From Proteobacteria bacterium SG_bin9 (GTDB lineage: Bacteria; Pseudomonadota; Alphaproteobacteria; Rhizobiales; Xanthobacteraceae), in NCBI GenBank assembly GCA_002083525.1, contig LWDM01000060.1, forward strand, positions 1 to 64,000: DNA of 64,000 nucleotides. Reading direction: 5' to 3'. The notes beneath the pieces are model-generated. The model was not told where the DNA came from and ran no database searches. It saw nothing but the letters and a program-made list of their open reading frames with translations. The position numbers were made by a program, and so were the translations under genes. This document shows, in pieces, positions 18,901-25,177 of the stretch (the first letter of the stretch is position 1; each line of letters opens with the position of its first letter).

Positions 18901-20019
18901 ACGCTTTCAGGCGTCGAAATCCTGCAGTTCAACAATGCGTCCTTCCTGCTGGTTTCGGGTTCGGCACTTGCGCCGATTGACGTCTCTGGCGTCAGTCTCG
19001 GTGCCGGTACCTTCAACGGCACCGCCGTTGACGACTTCATAACGGGTGGTATCAGTCTTTCCGGCCGCTTGATCGATCTCGGTGCCGGCACCGGCGATAC
19101 GATCAATCTATTTGGCACGCCATCTTACAATCTCAACCTTGCAAACGTCGAGAACGTCAACGGCACTGCAGCAGACGAGTTCCTCAATTTGACGAGCGAA
19201 GCCAACGGTCTGGCGATCAACCTTGGCTCCGGAGCCGACACGTTGTTGTTGAACGCCACGACCAACACCTTGTCGGTGGTCGACGTCGAAACGATCCAGA
19301 GCACGGATTTTGGTGCGATGATCACCCACGATACGTTGACATTCCAGACCAATGTAAGCGGCGTGTCGCTCAATCTCGGCAAAGGCAACAACGTCGTGAA
19401 TCTGAGCGGAGGTACAAACTCGCTATCGACGCTGTTCTCGAACATGACGGTCAACAGTGCGGGCTCGGCTGACACGCTTTCTGTCGGCCAGCAGTTCGGA
19501 AGCGTGACCTATGACCTCGGTGGCGGAAGCGATTCCTTGAGTTTTGGGGGGCCGGTTGGCAACGCGACCGTTATCAATGTGGAAAACGTCAACGGCAGCG
19601 CTGGTGGCGATTTTATCACCATCGCCAACACGTCTGGATCGACAACGATCACCGGCGGAGGTGGTGGCGACAATCTGACGGCAGGCGCTGGACAGGACAA
19701 TTTCCGCTTCACCAGTACAGCCGACTCGGCATTCGGGGGGATGCAGGACACGGTCCTGAACTTCGATGCATCGACTGACAGCTTCGTGTTCGCGCAGATC
19801 CCGGGCTTCACCGCCGCGCTGGACTACGTGGGAACCGATGCGTTCACCGGCACGGCAGGCGATCCGCACTCGCAGGCGCGTCTCGAAACGTTCGGCGGTC
19901 AGACCACGCTGCAAGTCGACGTCGATGGCGACGGCTTGATGGGCGCTGGCGATATGGCGATCAGTCTGCAGAACCTGCAGGGAACCCTCAGCCAGAGCAA
20001 TTTTATGCTGATCGTCTGA
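9985..20019 (+). CDS. giant RTX/cadherin-like repeat surface protein (3,344 aa)
   Basis: This is probably a calcium-binding adhesin or matrix protein exported by a type I secretion system. Domains in order: an N-terminal DUF4114-like region (about 1-200, ending GLIAWEDL and DADYNDAVFQI); a cadherin-like Big_9 domain (about 202-310); two VCBS-like repeats (316-515); a VCBS domain (515-616); a domain with the EF-hand-like loop DANDNGILDTGE (730-820); an Ala-rich helical stretch (820-1016); RTX nonapeptides GGxGxDxLx (1021-1090); beta modules; an M10-type C-terminal-like module (about 1873-1986); three cadherin-like repeats (1987-2272, each with AENS and TVRVTDAGG); a second RTX/module set (2277-3230); and a final M10-type C-terminal module (3232-3344). 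There is no Sec signal. The start is ATG at 9985 with GGGAGAG upstream; the frame opens six codons earlier at TTG. No HlyB/HlyD genes are adjacent. Confidence 0.9.
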   Translation: MADQTTLRATFVSESAAYRNTFGWYNTVTGVGGILFGSIEAEGSQRTVVGGQSYVDFTVNTADVGNIQFFLIADGGNLNADQPDDLTGAIKVIQLADGTWAVADVDANGNVIYKNGKPDLLAGAGVNAMFTETSKNAGGVDYASSYVGTQQTATRLAGDTADGATGLIAWEDLAATKKGNKYSAPGDADYNDAVFQISVVTSNRPPVANADIATVGEDAGATTINVLANDTDPDGNALRVTAVSTTGVLGTVTIAANGQGVIYTPAASFQSLAAGQTATETFTYTVSDQNGGTATATTTVTITGANDAPVVSGPVTGTATEGGTVSTLNALAKAADVDNGTILSVVLSSPLPAGVTYNAAAKTFSLNPTDAAYNSLAANATATVTVTYGVSDGSVTTPASATWTITGTNDAPVVSGTVTGTATEDGAVSALNALANANDVDAGAALSVVLSSPLPAGVTYNATSKMFSLDPSAAAYQSLKAGATTTVTVSYGVTDGTATVPAIASWVVTGTNDLAVITQAGVRDVTEDASATTLTATGTISVVDADQGEAALQAGVTPAAGNLGSLSLASNGSYTYSVDNSLTQSLGPNAIKTDTFTVTSIDGTTKQITFDIHGVADKPVLTLSPTSGNADQSIPLSISVAPLIDNGAVAGPVEIKGVPSDYFKLSAGFLADEGGSWFVPVDQLSGLALIPKGQVPAVDFSLTVIASSISGANVVTSSGVISVDVQPGAVTQTSGKLVDGYIAGATVFADANDNGILDTGEAFTTTAANGSFTLVGGSGSLVSIGGTDVSTGVQFQGSLKAPAGSTVITPLTTLIVEIIAAAASQPVPVVVTAAEASSQIANAFGFGNAGIDLTTFDPVPTAVDGDATATAVLSAAIQVQSTVAQIAAVGGDSDAVFSSIASAVSAAAAEPTPTIVDLAASSTISDIVSDAGVTGQAASVVANTVAAANTTIQDAGNVTELAQAGQVAQGAAAEQLEALATAIANNEDTTALTNQINADYVTNIADTVQEAEVGDVDGAQLGTLGNDTLTGGGGNDSIDGLDGSDIINGGAGNDLLFGGAGRDFLTGGLDNDILDGGSNFDRAVYTDATGGVTINLGLGTAFGGGIGNDTLVNIEAARGSQFADTYISTGFTGSSGIAGSPIGFNEFEGMGGDDTIVGYVNPLGQAQTRAAYVNATGSVTVDLQAGTASGDASVGNDTLTNVNVVFASNFDDTIRGSNNGAFTYEAFEGRAGNDLIDGRGGFDRADYITDAATTSGITVNMASGTVTGDSTVGTDTLRSVEAVRGTNFDDVYVATGFGLAGALNPAVNNVGSNGTFNEFGGSGGNDTITGNGFTRLAFNNATAGIDVDINLGKATGDVSVGTDTFTGVNAIAATVFNDTLRGSAINENFQGNAGDDFIDGRGGFDTAVYNNFSYNTGGITVNMAAGTVTGDSSIGTDTLRQVEGIQATYFDDTYNAQNFGAAGFLDGNLNNVGNNGNFNQFEGLAGNDVITGNGNTRILYGNAAGPVNVNLATGIATGDVTTVGTDTITGGVNSVSGSVSGDTIVGNSQTNILIGAGGSDSIDGGGGGDMAIFTGARADYTIALNTPALGQVRVTDNVAGRDGADTLTNVEVVQFSNASVLIASGSLANPIDLTSNTLPFGAPTNPFSSITGTDDFITISQAFSSRPIDLGAGTNDTVNLGPSGGYNLNLTGVEFVNGTTGGDFVTLANLANGLSVNLGGGSDNLNLAGGANTLAVTNVENIFSADTASGLSNDTLTLTSNISGVTVFLGNGTNSLNLTASGANSLNGVVGAQTLNTSSGDDSLTILGNVGNMTINLGAGSGDTLTLVSGSGNLTVRGAETVIGSGNFDHLIIDSAGGSSMITAGLGSDIVELGAGQDSLRYTSTADSYLGGRDTINNFDAATDRFVFDGGAAFHGPINYIGTANFSGTPGTPAPQARLETFGGQTVLQIDVNGDGQFDAADMDMTLNGLVGTLSNANFEVIAPPNFAPTDISLSANSIAENSANGAVVGMLSAVDPENGALTFSLADNAGGRFAVSGNTLVVAGALDFEGATSHNVTVRVTDAGGLTYDETFVVNVTDVNETPTNILLSGTTVAENSANGTVVGALSASDPDANGASNFTLLDDAGGRFGISGGNLVVTGALNFEAAASHDVTVRVTDAGGLSYDKTFTVNVGNVNETPTNILLSGATVAENSANGTVVGSLSAIDPDASDTATFSLQDNAGGRFAIAGGNLVVNGAIDYETAPSHQVTVRVTDAGNNTYDKQFTIGVTNVFEGVTLTGDGNPNTLTGTADDDSLSGLGGNDILQGGGGNDLLNGGDGFDRAVFTDATAGVTITLASGSVTGAGIGTDTLVGIEGAIGTNNIDTFDARNFTGVTNLAGTPTGFNDFEGKGGNDTIYALVNSQGATLTRVSYLSATAGVTANLATGQATGDSSVGTDTFIGQVGTLIGSAFADNFTGSANGAGTVEVFDGRGGNDFFDGGAGFDRADYNNDPAVTAAITVNLAAGTVTSADTVNIGTDTLRSIEAVRGTRFDDTYNAAGFTTTATVPNPNAGSSGANGTGAAFNEFTGGGGFDTITGNGNTRLNYNNATAGVTVNLQANTTAGTGTATGNASVDTDTFSGVNAVMSSFFDDTLNGSSANDTFTPLAGDDFIDGKGAFDTVSYNNIYFVTSGVNVNFTTGTVIAAVNGDTSIGTDTLRNIEALQGTHLADTFVATGFGAVGLNPATNNVSTSNGSFNQFEGLAGNDSITGNGNTRLHYGSATAGVTINLQAGTVVGGDASVGTDTFVGVNSVNGSNSVDTYDATGFTGTTSAGSFGSFNLFEGLGGADIIIGNGNTRVSYSQSGSGVTVNLATGAVTGGAGADVITVGTVNGIQGSNFADTLTGDDNNNFIDGGSGDDTLNGAGGVDNLLGGVGIDTLNGGDGNDTMTGGAGNDTINGGAGVDVAIYSGPSGNYTFNATQVVNTGNANGDNTDTLSGVEILQFNNASFLLVSGSALAPIDVSGVSLGAGTFNGTAVDDFITGGISLSGRLIDLGAGTGDTINLFGTPSYNLNLANVENVNGTAADEFLNLTSEANGLAINLGSGADTLLLNATTNTLSVVDVETIQSTDFGAMITHDTLTFQTNVSGVSLNLGKGNNVVNLSGGTNSLSTLFSNMTVNSAGSADTLSVGQQFGSVTYDLGGGSDSLSFGGPVGNATVINVENVNGSAGGDFITIANTSGSTTITGGGGGDNLTAGAGQDNFRFTSTADSAFGGMQDTVLNFDASTDSFVFAQIPGFTAALDYVGTDAFTGTAGDPHSQARLETFGGQTTLQVDVDGDGLMGAGDMAISLQNLQGTLSQSNFMLIV

Positions 20020-20030
20020 GTAACATCGTG

Positions 20031-20064
20031 ATAGCCCGGCGGGTTCAAACCGCCGGGCTATTTT
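20031..20064 (+). terminator. Rho-independent terminator of the RTX gene
   Basis: A perfect 12-bp stem with arm ATAGCCCGGCGG (20031-20042 with 20050-20061), a 7-nt loop and a TTTT tail lies 11 nt after the RTX stop codon. The minus-strand gene that follows converges on it. Confidence 0.9.
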
Positions 20065-20074
20065 CCGCCGCTAA

Positions 20075-20368
20075 TTAGCTATTCAGATCGAGCACGCTCT
20101 CTCCGGACACGGCGTCGGTCACACCGCCGCCGAGATCCTCAAGGGTATCGCGGAATGTGTTGAGTGTCGCGATCATGTTGGGGCGCGCGTTGCTCAGCGC
20201 AGCCTTGTCGGTCCACTCGCAGACCAGGCAATAGGATCGGTCACCCGTCTTCAAGATGTGGCCTTTGACCAGCCCGGGCCACTTCGCCTTGCCATTGCGG
20301 TGCGCGTCGAGAAATTCTGTCTCCCGTCCCGGCTTGGTGCGAAAACGTACAACGCTGTATGTCGTCAT
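20075..20368 (-). CDS. small ABM-fold (antibiotic biosynthesis monooxygenase-like) protein
   Basis: The 97-aa protein begins MTTYSVVRFRTKPGRE and continues with the alternating strand/helix pattern of a dimeric alpha-beta barrel. The stretch YCLVCEWTDKAAL resembles the central strand of ABM/DUF1330-type proteins. Such proteins include heme-degrading and quinol monooxygenases, but many have no known activity and no specific catalytic residue can be assigned. The start is ATG at 20368 with GGAG 8 nt upstream; the frame extends 20 codons further but without a better ribosome site. It is separated by 164 nt from the following minus-strand hydrolase gene, so it is probably its own unit. Confidence 0.65.
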   Translation of the reverse strand: MTTYSVVRFRTKPGRETEFLDAHRNGKAKWPGLVKGHILKTGDRSYCLVCEWTDKAALSNARPNMIATLNTFRDTLEDLGGGVTDAVSGESVLDLNS

Positions 20369-20532
20369 GCTGGGCACTCCAAAACCAATAAAGATAAAGT
20401 CGAGCCGGCGTCCATATCCGGCGTGCAATCGAATTGACTAGGCTATGTCTCCCGCACGGCTGTGTAAATGCGCCGCGCGTCCGTTGCGGTGCAGGATACG
20501 GCTTGATTAACAGTCAGGTTGACGCGGCGGCG

Positions 20533-21312
20533 TTACTGCAACGCCGCCAGCACTTCGTCGGGCCGCTCGACCATCATGGTATGTCCCGCGCCGCGCAGCA
20601 CCACCGTTCGCGATAGCGGAATGGCATCCGCAAGCATGCGGCCGGCTTTCAGCGGGGTCATCATGTCCCGATCACCGAGCACGAGCGTTGCCGGCACCTT
20701 GATTTGTCCCGCTGCGGCCAGGGCGCCCTGATAGTTGTTGCAGGCCGAGAGGTCGGTGAACAAAACGCCGGGTTTGCATTTCTCCAGCACGCGCTGCGCA
20801 CCGCTGTGCATCCAGAGGCCGGGCGACAGGTTGCCGCCGATCTCGGCGCGGAAGCCCAGGCCCCAGATCGTCACCATATCGATGGCGTCGGTGTTGTTGG
20901 CTTCGGCTGCCTTGAGCAAATCGGGGCCGACGGTCATCGCCGCGGCCGTTCCGATCAGACCGAGGCCGGTCACCTTGTCCGGATGCCGCGCGGCGGTTTC
21001 GAGCGCGATCAGCGATCCCATCGAATGGCCGATCAGCTTCGCCTTTGTGGCGCCGGCAGTCTCGATCAGTTTCGCCGTCCAGTCGGCGAGATCGGCGATG
21101 GTCGCAAGCGGTTTGCCGCCCGAGCGTCCGTGCCCCGGCAGGTCCGGGGCGAGTACGCTGTAGCCATGATGCGCGAACCATCGCGTTTGCAGCGCCCAGA
21201 CCGAATGATCGAAGCCGGCGCCGTGGATGAGAACAACGGCCGGCAGGCTGCGGTCGAAATCGCGGCCGCCGGTCGCGACGAATGTATCGATGCCATCGAC
21301 TGTGAGCTGCAT
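20533..21312 (-). CDS. alpha/beta hydrolase
   Basis: This is a 259-aa single-domain alpha/beta hydrolase. Visible are the oxyanion-region motif VVLIHGAG (27-33), the nucleophile elbow GHSMG with Ser97, a candidate acid Asp214 or Asp216 in GDRDMMTP, and the catalytic His244 in GAGHTMM. Length matches the family. No signal peptide is present, so it is cytoplasmic. The start follows the metY-like stop by only 3 nt on the same strand, so the two are cotranscribed. In this setting it could act on O-acyl homoserine or thioesters, but the substrate cannot be told from sequence. Note that homoserine O-acetyltransferase has the same fold; this protein is shorter than MetX and lacks its features. Confidence 0.85.
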   Translation of the reverse strand: MQLTVDGIDTFVATGGRDFDRSLPAVVLIHGAGFDHSVWALQTRWFAHHGYSVLAPDLPGHGRSGGKPLATIADLADWTAKLIETAGATKAKLIGHSMGSLIALETAARHPDKVTGLGLIGTAAAMTVGPDLLKAAEANNTDAIDMVTIWGLGFRAEIGGNLSPGLWMHSGAQRVLEKCKPGVLFTDLSACNNYQGALAAAGQIKVPATLVLGDRDMMTPLKAGRMLADAIPLSRTVVLRGAGHTMMVERPDEVLAALQ

Positions 21313-21315
21313 CGC

Positions 21316-22611
21316 TTAACCCTTCTGTGAAGCCCGGAGCGCTTGCCCCAGGTCGTCGATGATGTCCTGTGCGCCTTCGATGCCGACCGATAGGCGCACC
21401 AGCTCTTCGCCGATGCCGGCGGCCTTTAACTGCGCGGCGTCCATCTGCTGATGGGTCGTGCTAGCCGGATGAATGACGAGAGTCTTTGCATCGCCGACAT
21501 TGGCAAGGTGACTGGTCAGTCGCAGAGCCTCAATGAACTTTTTGCCGGCCGCACGACCGCCCTTGATGCCGAAACTGATGATCGATCCGGCTCCGCGCGG
21601 CAGCAGCGTTTTGGCGAGCTCGTGATCCTGATGCGTGGCGAGCGAGGGATGCAGTACCCAGTCGACCGCCTTGTTCGTGGTCAGGAATTCAAGCACCGCG
21701 TGGGTGTTTGCGATGTGGCGATCCATGCGTAGCGCCAGCGTTTCGACGCCTTGCAGCAGATGGAAGGCGTTGGTCGGCGAGAGGCACGCGCCGAAGTCGC
21801 GCAAGCCTTCGGTTCGCGCCCGCATGATGAAAGCCGCGGTACCGAACTGCTCGTCGAAGACGATGCCGTGATAGCCTGCATACGGCTCGGTGAGGCCGGA
21901 GAATTTACCCGACGCACGCCAGTCGAAGTGGCCGCCATCGACGATGACGCCGCCGATCGCAATGCCATGGCCGCCGATCCACTTGGTGATCGAGTGCATG
22001 ACGATGTCGGCGCCTTGGTCGATCGGCCGGCTGAGGTAGGGCGTGGCGAAGGTGTTGTCGATCAGGAGCGGCACGCCTGCCGCATGGGCGATCTCGGCGA
22101 CACGCGGAATGTCGAGCACCTCGAGGCCAGGATTGCCGATGGTCTCGCCGATCACGAGCTTGGTGTTGGGCTTGATCGCGGCCTTGAAGGCATCAAGCTC
22201 GCGCGGCTTCACGAACGTTGTGGTGATACCGAAGCGCGGCAGCGTGTGCGCCAACAGATTGATCGTGCCGCCATAGAGCGAAGCGGAGGCGACGATGTGG
22301 TCGCCGGCATTGAGCAGCGTCGCGATGGCAAGATGCAACGCGGCCATGCCGCTCGACGTGCAGATCGCGCCGACGCCGCCTTCGAGCGCGGCAAGCCGCT
22401 CTTCGAGCACGCCGATGGTTGGGTTCGAAATGCGCGTATAGATGTGGCCGGCGCGCTCGAGATTGAACAGTGCGGCCGCGTGATCCGTGTCCTGAAAGAC
22501 GTATGACGTCGTTTGATAGATCGGCACGGCGCGCGAGCCGGTGACTGGATCGGGGTGCTGTCCGGCATGCAGACTCAAGGTCTCGAATGTCGGCGGCTTC
22601 GGTGCGGGCAT
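21316..22611 (-). CDS. metY: O-acetylhomoserine sulfhydrylase (PLP-dependent, Cys/Met metabolism)
   Basis: The enzyme converts O-acetyl-homoserine plus sulfide to homocysteine in methionine synthesis. The 431-aa product has the Cys/Met-metabolism PLP-enzyme pattern: LHAGQHPDPVTGSRAVPIYQ near the N-terminus, YTRISNPT at 59-66, SSGMAA (86-91), DNTFATPYL (185-193) and the PLP lysine Lys210 in MHSITKWIGGHG. Length and the GGVIVDGGHFDW insertion fit O-acetylhomoserine aminocarboxypropyltransferase rather than the shorter cystathionine enzymes. ATG at 22611 is used, with GAAGAG upstream; the frame extends 18 codons further. It leads an operon with the hydrolase. No SAM-II riboswitch pattern was recognised upstream. 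Confidence 0.9.
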   Translation of the reverse strand: MPAPKPPTFETLSLHAGQHPDPVTGSRAVPIYQTTSYVFQDTDHAAALFNLERAGHIYTRISNPTIGVLEERLAALEGGVGAICTSSGMAALHLAIATLLNAGDHIVASASLYGGTINLLAHTLPRFGITTTFVKPRELDAFKAAIKPNTKLVIGETIGNPGLEVLDIPRVAEIAHAAGVPLLIDNTFATPYLSRPIDQGADIVMHSITKWIGGHGIAIGGVIVDGGHFDWRASGKFSGLTEPYAGYHGIVFDEQFGTAAFIMRARTEGLRDFGACLSPTNAFHLLQGVETLALRMDRHIANTHAVLEFLTTNKAVDWVLHPSLATHQDHELAKTLLPRGAGSIISFGIKGGRAAGKKFIEALRLTSHLANVGDAKTLVIHPASTTHQQMDAAQLKAAGIGEELVRLSVGIEGAQDIIDDLGQALRASQKG

Positions 22612-22736
22612 GGCGGGCTCTTCGGTGGCGAGGCGGATAAACGGCGGGTGCCTGTTATGGCACACCTCGAAATCGCATGCCGGATTGCGATCGATAAGCC
22701 AAGTACCGTCGAGTTATCATATTGAAATTTAAGGGA

Positions 22737-22787
22737 TAAAATTTAACCGCGGAGTCCGATTGACTCTTTGGGCGCGGTTATATTTTA
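22737..22787. repeat. AT-rich inverted repeat in the metY-imuA intergenic region
   Basis: TAAAATTTAACCGC (22737-22750) and GCGGTTATATTTTA (22774-22787) form 14-nt arms with one mismatch. They enclose a smaller GAGTC/GACTC hairpin. The element lies between divergent genes and next to the LexA box. It could be an operator or an attenuator for the metY transcript. Confidence 0.4.
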
Positions 22788-22790
22788 TTA

Positions 22791-22805
22791 GAACATAACG
22801 TGAAC
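22791..22805 (+). promoter_or_regulatory. LexA (SOS) box upstream of imuA
   Basis: GAAC (22791-22794), seven bases and GAAC (22802-22805) form the direct-repeat LexA operator known from Rhizobiales (read as GTTC-N7-GTTC on the other strand). It lies 74 nt upstream of the imuA start codon, where LexA would repress the mutagenesis operon until DNA damage. SOS control of imuA-imuB-dnaE2 is established in related bacteria. Confidence 0.85.
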
Positions 22806-22878
22806 AATGACCTGAGATTATTGGTTCTTGGTCACGCGGTTTCTGACCGGACATTTCCCTGATCTTGAGGAGCGGCGC

Positions 22879-23682
22879 ATGCCGAGTGCGCGCGTGAGAA
22901 CGCTTGCGTCTTTGCGGAAGGCACTCGTCGGCCTTGAAACGATGAGCGCCCCGGATTCCGGCCGCGCTCTGCTTGGCCATGCCGAGGTAGACGCGGTGCT
23001 CAAAGGCGGCCTTGCGCGCGGTGCATTGCATGAGGTGTTCGCCGAAGGCCGTTTCAGCGCGACGGCGACGGGATTCGTTGCGGGACTGGCGCGTCGCGCT
23101 GCCGATCGCCGCGCACTGCTCTGGATCAGGCAGGACTTCGCCGCACGCGAGGCCGGCGATCTGGCGATGACCGGTTTCGCCGAACTGGGTCTCGATCCGC
23201 GCCGCATCGTCGTGGTGCGTGCCAAGGATGCGGAGATGGTGCTGCGGATCGCTGCCGATGGCGTCGCCTGCCGCGGCGTCGGCGCGGTGATCGCGGAGAT
23301 GTGGGGCGAGACAAGAGCCTTCGATCTGGTCGCAAGCCGCAAGCTGACACTCGCGAGCAACGCCTCCGGCATTCCATGCCTGACGCTGCGGCTCGCCGCA
23401 TCGCCGCGCACCTCGACTGCCGAGACACGATGGATCGTTCGCGCGGCGCATTCGCCGCCGACCGCGCCATGGGAAGCATGGGGTGAGCCGGTGTTCGATG
23501 CTGCGCTTGTCCGTAATCGCCACGGATCGACCGGCCAATGGATCATGAAATGGAAGTGTGATGAGTGCCTTTTCAGCGAGTCCGCCATCAGCCAGCCGGC
23601 GCCGCATCCTCAGCCTGTGGCTGCCGCGCCTGCCAACCGATCGGATCAAGCGCGCGCTGTCCCGCAGCGGCAAGCCGGCTGA
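22879..23682 (+). CDS. imuA: ImuA, RecA-like accessory protein of translesion mutagenesis
   Basis: ImuA (SulA/RecA-related) works with ImuB and DnaE2 in damage-induced mutagenesis. The 267-aa product starts MPSARVRTLASLRKALVGLE and contains GALHEVFAEG, RRALLWIRQDFAAREAGDL and LGLDPRRIVVVRAKD. These match the ImuA core and its degenerate RecA-like fold. The start is ATG at 22879 with GAGGAG 7 nt upstream; the frame opens at TTG 22828, which lacks a ribosome site. The C-terminal WIMKWKCDEC segment and the 40 residues after it are encoded in DNA that also encodes the start of imuB, an overlap of about 122 nt. It is the first gene of the LexA-boxed operon. Confidence 0.88.
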   Translation: MPSARVRTLASLRKALVGLETMSAPDSGRALLGHAEVDAVLKGGLARGALHEVFAEGRFSATATGFVAGLARRAADRRALLWIRQDFAAREAGDLAMTGFAELGLDPRRIVVVRAKDAEMVLRIAADGVACRGVGAVIAEMWGETRAFDLVASRKLTLASNASGIPCLTLRLAASPRTSTAETRWIVRAAHSPPTAPWEAWGEPVFDAALVRNRHGSTGQWIMKWKCDECLFSESAISQPAPHPQPVAAAPANRSDQARAVPQRQAG

Positions 23683-25177
23683 TCCAAATGCTGTAAACTT
23701 GCCTTGGATCATTGTTGCGAAAGAAAAGAACGCTGTCGTCATCGTCGCTGTCGACGATGCGGCCGCGCGCATCAATCTTGAGCCGGGCATCCCGCTCGCC
23801 AATGCGCGCGCGATGTGCCCCGATCTCAATGTCATCGACGAGGACAGGGAAGCCGACGCGCAAGCACTTAATGCAATCGCCGACTGGTGCGATCGCTTCA
23901 CGCCATTGGTGGCGATCGATCCGCCGCACGGGCTGTTTCTCGATATCACCGGCTGCACGCATCTGTTCGGCGGCGAGCGCGCAATGATGGATGCACTCTG
24001 CGGAGCTTTGAAACGACAAGGCTTCATGGTGAATGCCGCCATCGCGAGCACGCCGGTTTGCGCACGCACGCTCACCCGCGGCGTCAGCAGCGCCATAGTA
24101 TCCGGCGGTGGAGAGGCGGAAGCGGTCCGATCCCTTCCGTTGTTTACTCTAGGGGCGGCGGACGAGATCACCCGCGGATTGCGGCGCGCCGGACTGAAAA
24201 CCATCGGCGATGTGGTTGCCCGCGAACCGTATGAAATCACTGCACGCTTCGGCGCAGGCTTCACGACATTGCTGCAGCAAGCGTTGGGGCAAGGCGATCA
24301 TCCGATCTCGCCGCGCAAGCCGATTCCGGACTACGTGGTCGAAAAGCGCTTTGCCGAACCTGTTGCATCGGACGTCAGCATTGCGGCAACGCTGGATCGG
24401 CTGGCGCAGATGCTGATTTCTGTAATGGAGCGCGATGGCAAGGGCGCGCGGCGGCTTGAAGCCAGCTTCTTTCGAACCGACGGCATGGCATTCGTTATTC
24501 CGGTCGAGGCCGGGCGGCCCGTGACCCAGACCCGCATCGTCGCCCGGCTGTTTCGCGAGAAACTCGATGCGTTAGCCGATCCGCTCGATCCGGGATTCGG
24601 CTTCGATCTGATCCGGCTCTCGGCAAGTCATGTCGAAACGGTACTGCAAGAACAGCGTGATCTGGACGCGCATGCGCATGATGATGACGAATTGGTCGGA
24701 TTGATCGATCGCCTGACTGCGCGCATCGGTTCGCAGCGCGTGATCGTTCATCTGCCGCAGGATACGCATATTCCGGAACGTGCCGCACTGCCCGTCTCGG
24801 CGCAGCATCATCTGGATGGTGCTGCCGCTGCGGAATGGACAACGCGCGTCGAGAGCGAGCCGCCGCTACGGCCACTCCGCATGTTGGATATCCCCGAAGA
24901 AATTGACGTTGGGCTCGTGACCGCGCCGGACGGTGCGCCAACCCGTTTTATCTGGCGGCGCGCATCTCACAAGATCGTCCGCAGCGAAGGCCCCGAGCGC
25001 ATCGCGATGGAGTGGTGGAGACATAAGGGGCAGCCGCTGACACGCGATTATTTTCGCGTCGAGGACGCTGCCGGTTTGCGCTTTTGGCTCTATCGCGATG
25101 GCCTTTATGGCGAGCCGAAATCGGACGGCGGAAAGCCGCTCCCGCCAAAATGGTTCATGCATGGAGTGTTTGCATGA
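23561..25177 (+). CDS. imuB: ImuB, Y-family polymerase homologue of the mutasome
   Basis: ImuB is a polymerase-like scaffold that links DnaE2 to the sliding clamp. It is catalytically inactive in characterised species. The 538-aa protein begins with the Y-family palm/fingers region (RILSLWLPRLPTDRI, PLANARAMCPDL, VAIDPPHGLFLDITGCTHLFGGE), then a thumb/HhH segment (LRRAGLKTIGDVVAREP) and a little-finger domain. The acidic catalytic pair of true Y polymerases is not evident. The C-terminal part carries the ImuB-specific segment GPERIAMEWWRHKGQPLTRDYF. ATG at 23561 follows GGAAG; the preceding GTG is less likely. Its stop overlaps the dnaE2 start by ATGA. Confidence 0.92.
   Translation: MSAFSASPPSASRRRILSLWLPRLPTDRIKRALSRSGKPADPNAVNLPWIIVAKEKNAVVIVAVDDAAARINLEPGIPLANARAMCPDLNVIDEDREADAQALNAIADWCDRFTPLVAIDPPHGLFLDITGCTHLFGGERAMMDALCGALKRQGFMVNAAIASTPVCARTLTRGVSSAIVSGGGEAEAVRSLPLFTLGAADEITRGLRRAGLKTIGDVVAREPYEITARFGAGFTTLLQQALGQGDHPISPRKPIPDYVVEKRFAEPVASDVSIAATLDRLAQMLISVMERDGKGARRLEASFFRTDGMAFVIPVEAGRPVTQTRIVARLFREKLDALADPLDPGFGFDLIRLSASHVETVLQEQRDLDAHAHDDDELVGLIDRLTARIGSQRVIVHLPQDTHIPERAALPVSAQHHLDGAAAAEWTTRVESEPPLRPLRMLDIPEEIDVGLVTAPDGAPTRFIWRRASHKIVRSEGPERIAMEWWRHKGQPLTRDYFRVEDAAGLRFWLYRDGLYGEPKSDGGKPLPPKWFMHGVFA

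Noticed and set aside
13045..19000. Dense short DNA repeats resembling a CRISPR array
   Set aside because: They are degenerate in-frame repeats coding GGxGxDxLx nonapeptides and beta modules, without constant repeats and unique spacers.
4430..20019. A genomic island inserted at the tRNA 3' end, carrying the cytochrome operon and RTX gene
   Set aside because: No integrase gene and no repeat of the tRNA 3' end were found downstream; base composition shows no sharp change that I can judge by eye.
22612..22740. A possible SAM-II riboswitch before metY
   Set aside because: SAM-II elements often precede methionine genes in this class, but the pseudoknot pattern and GCTAAA end were not found. Only an AT-rich inverted repeat and the LexA box are visible.
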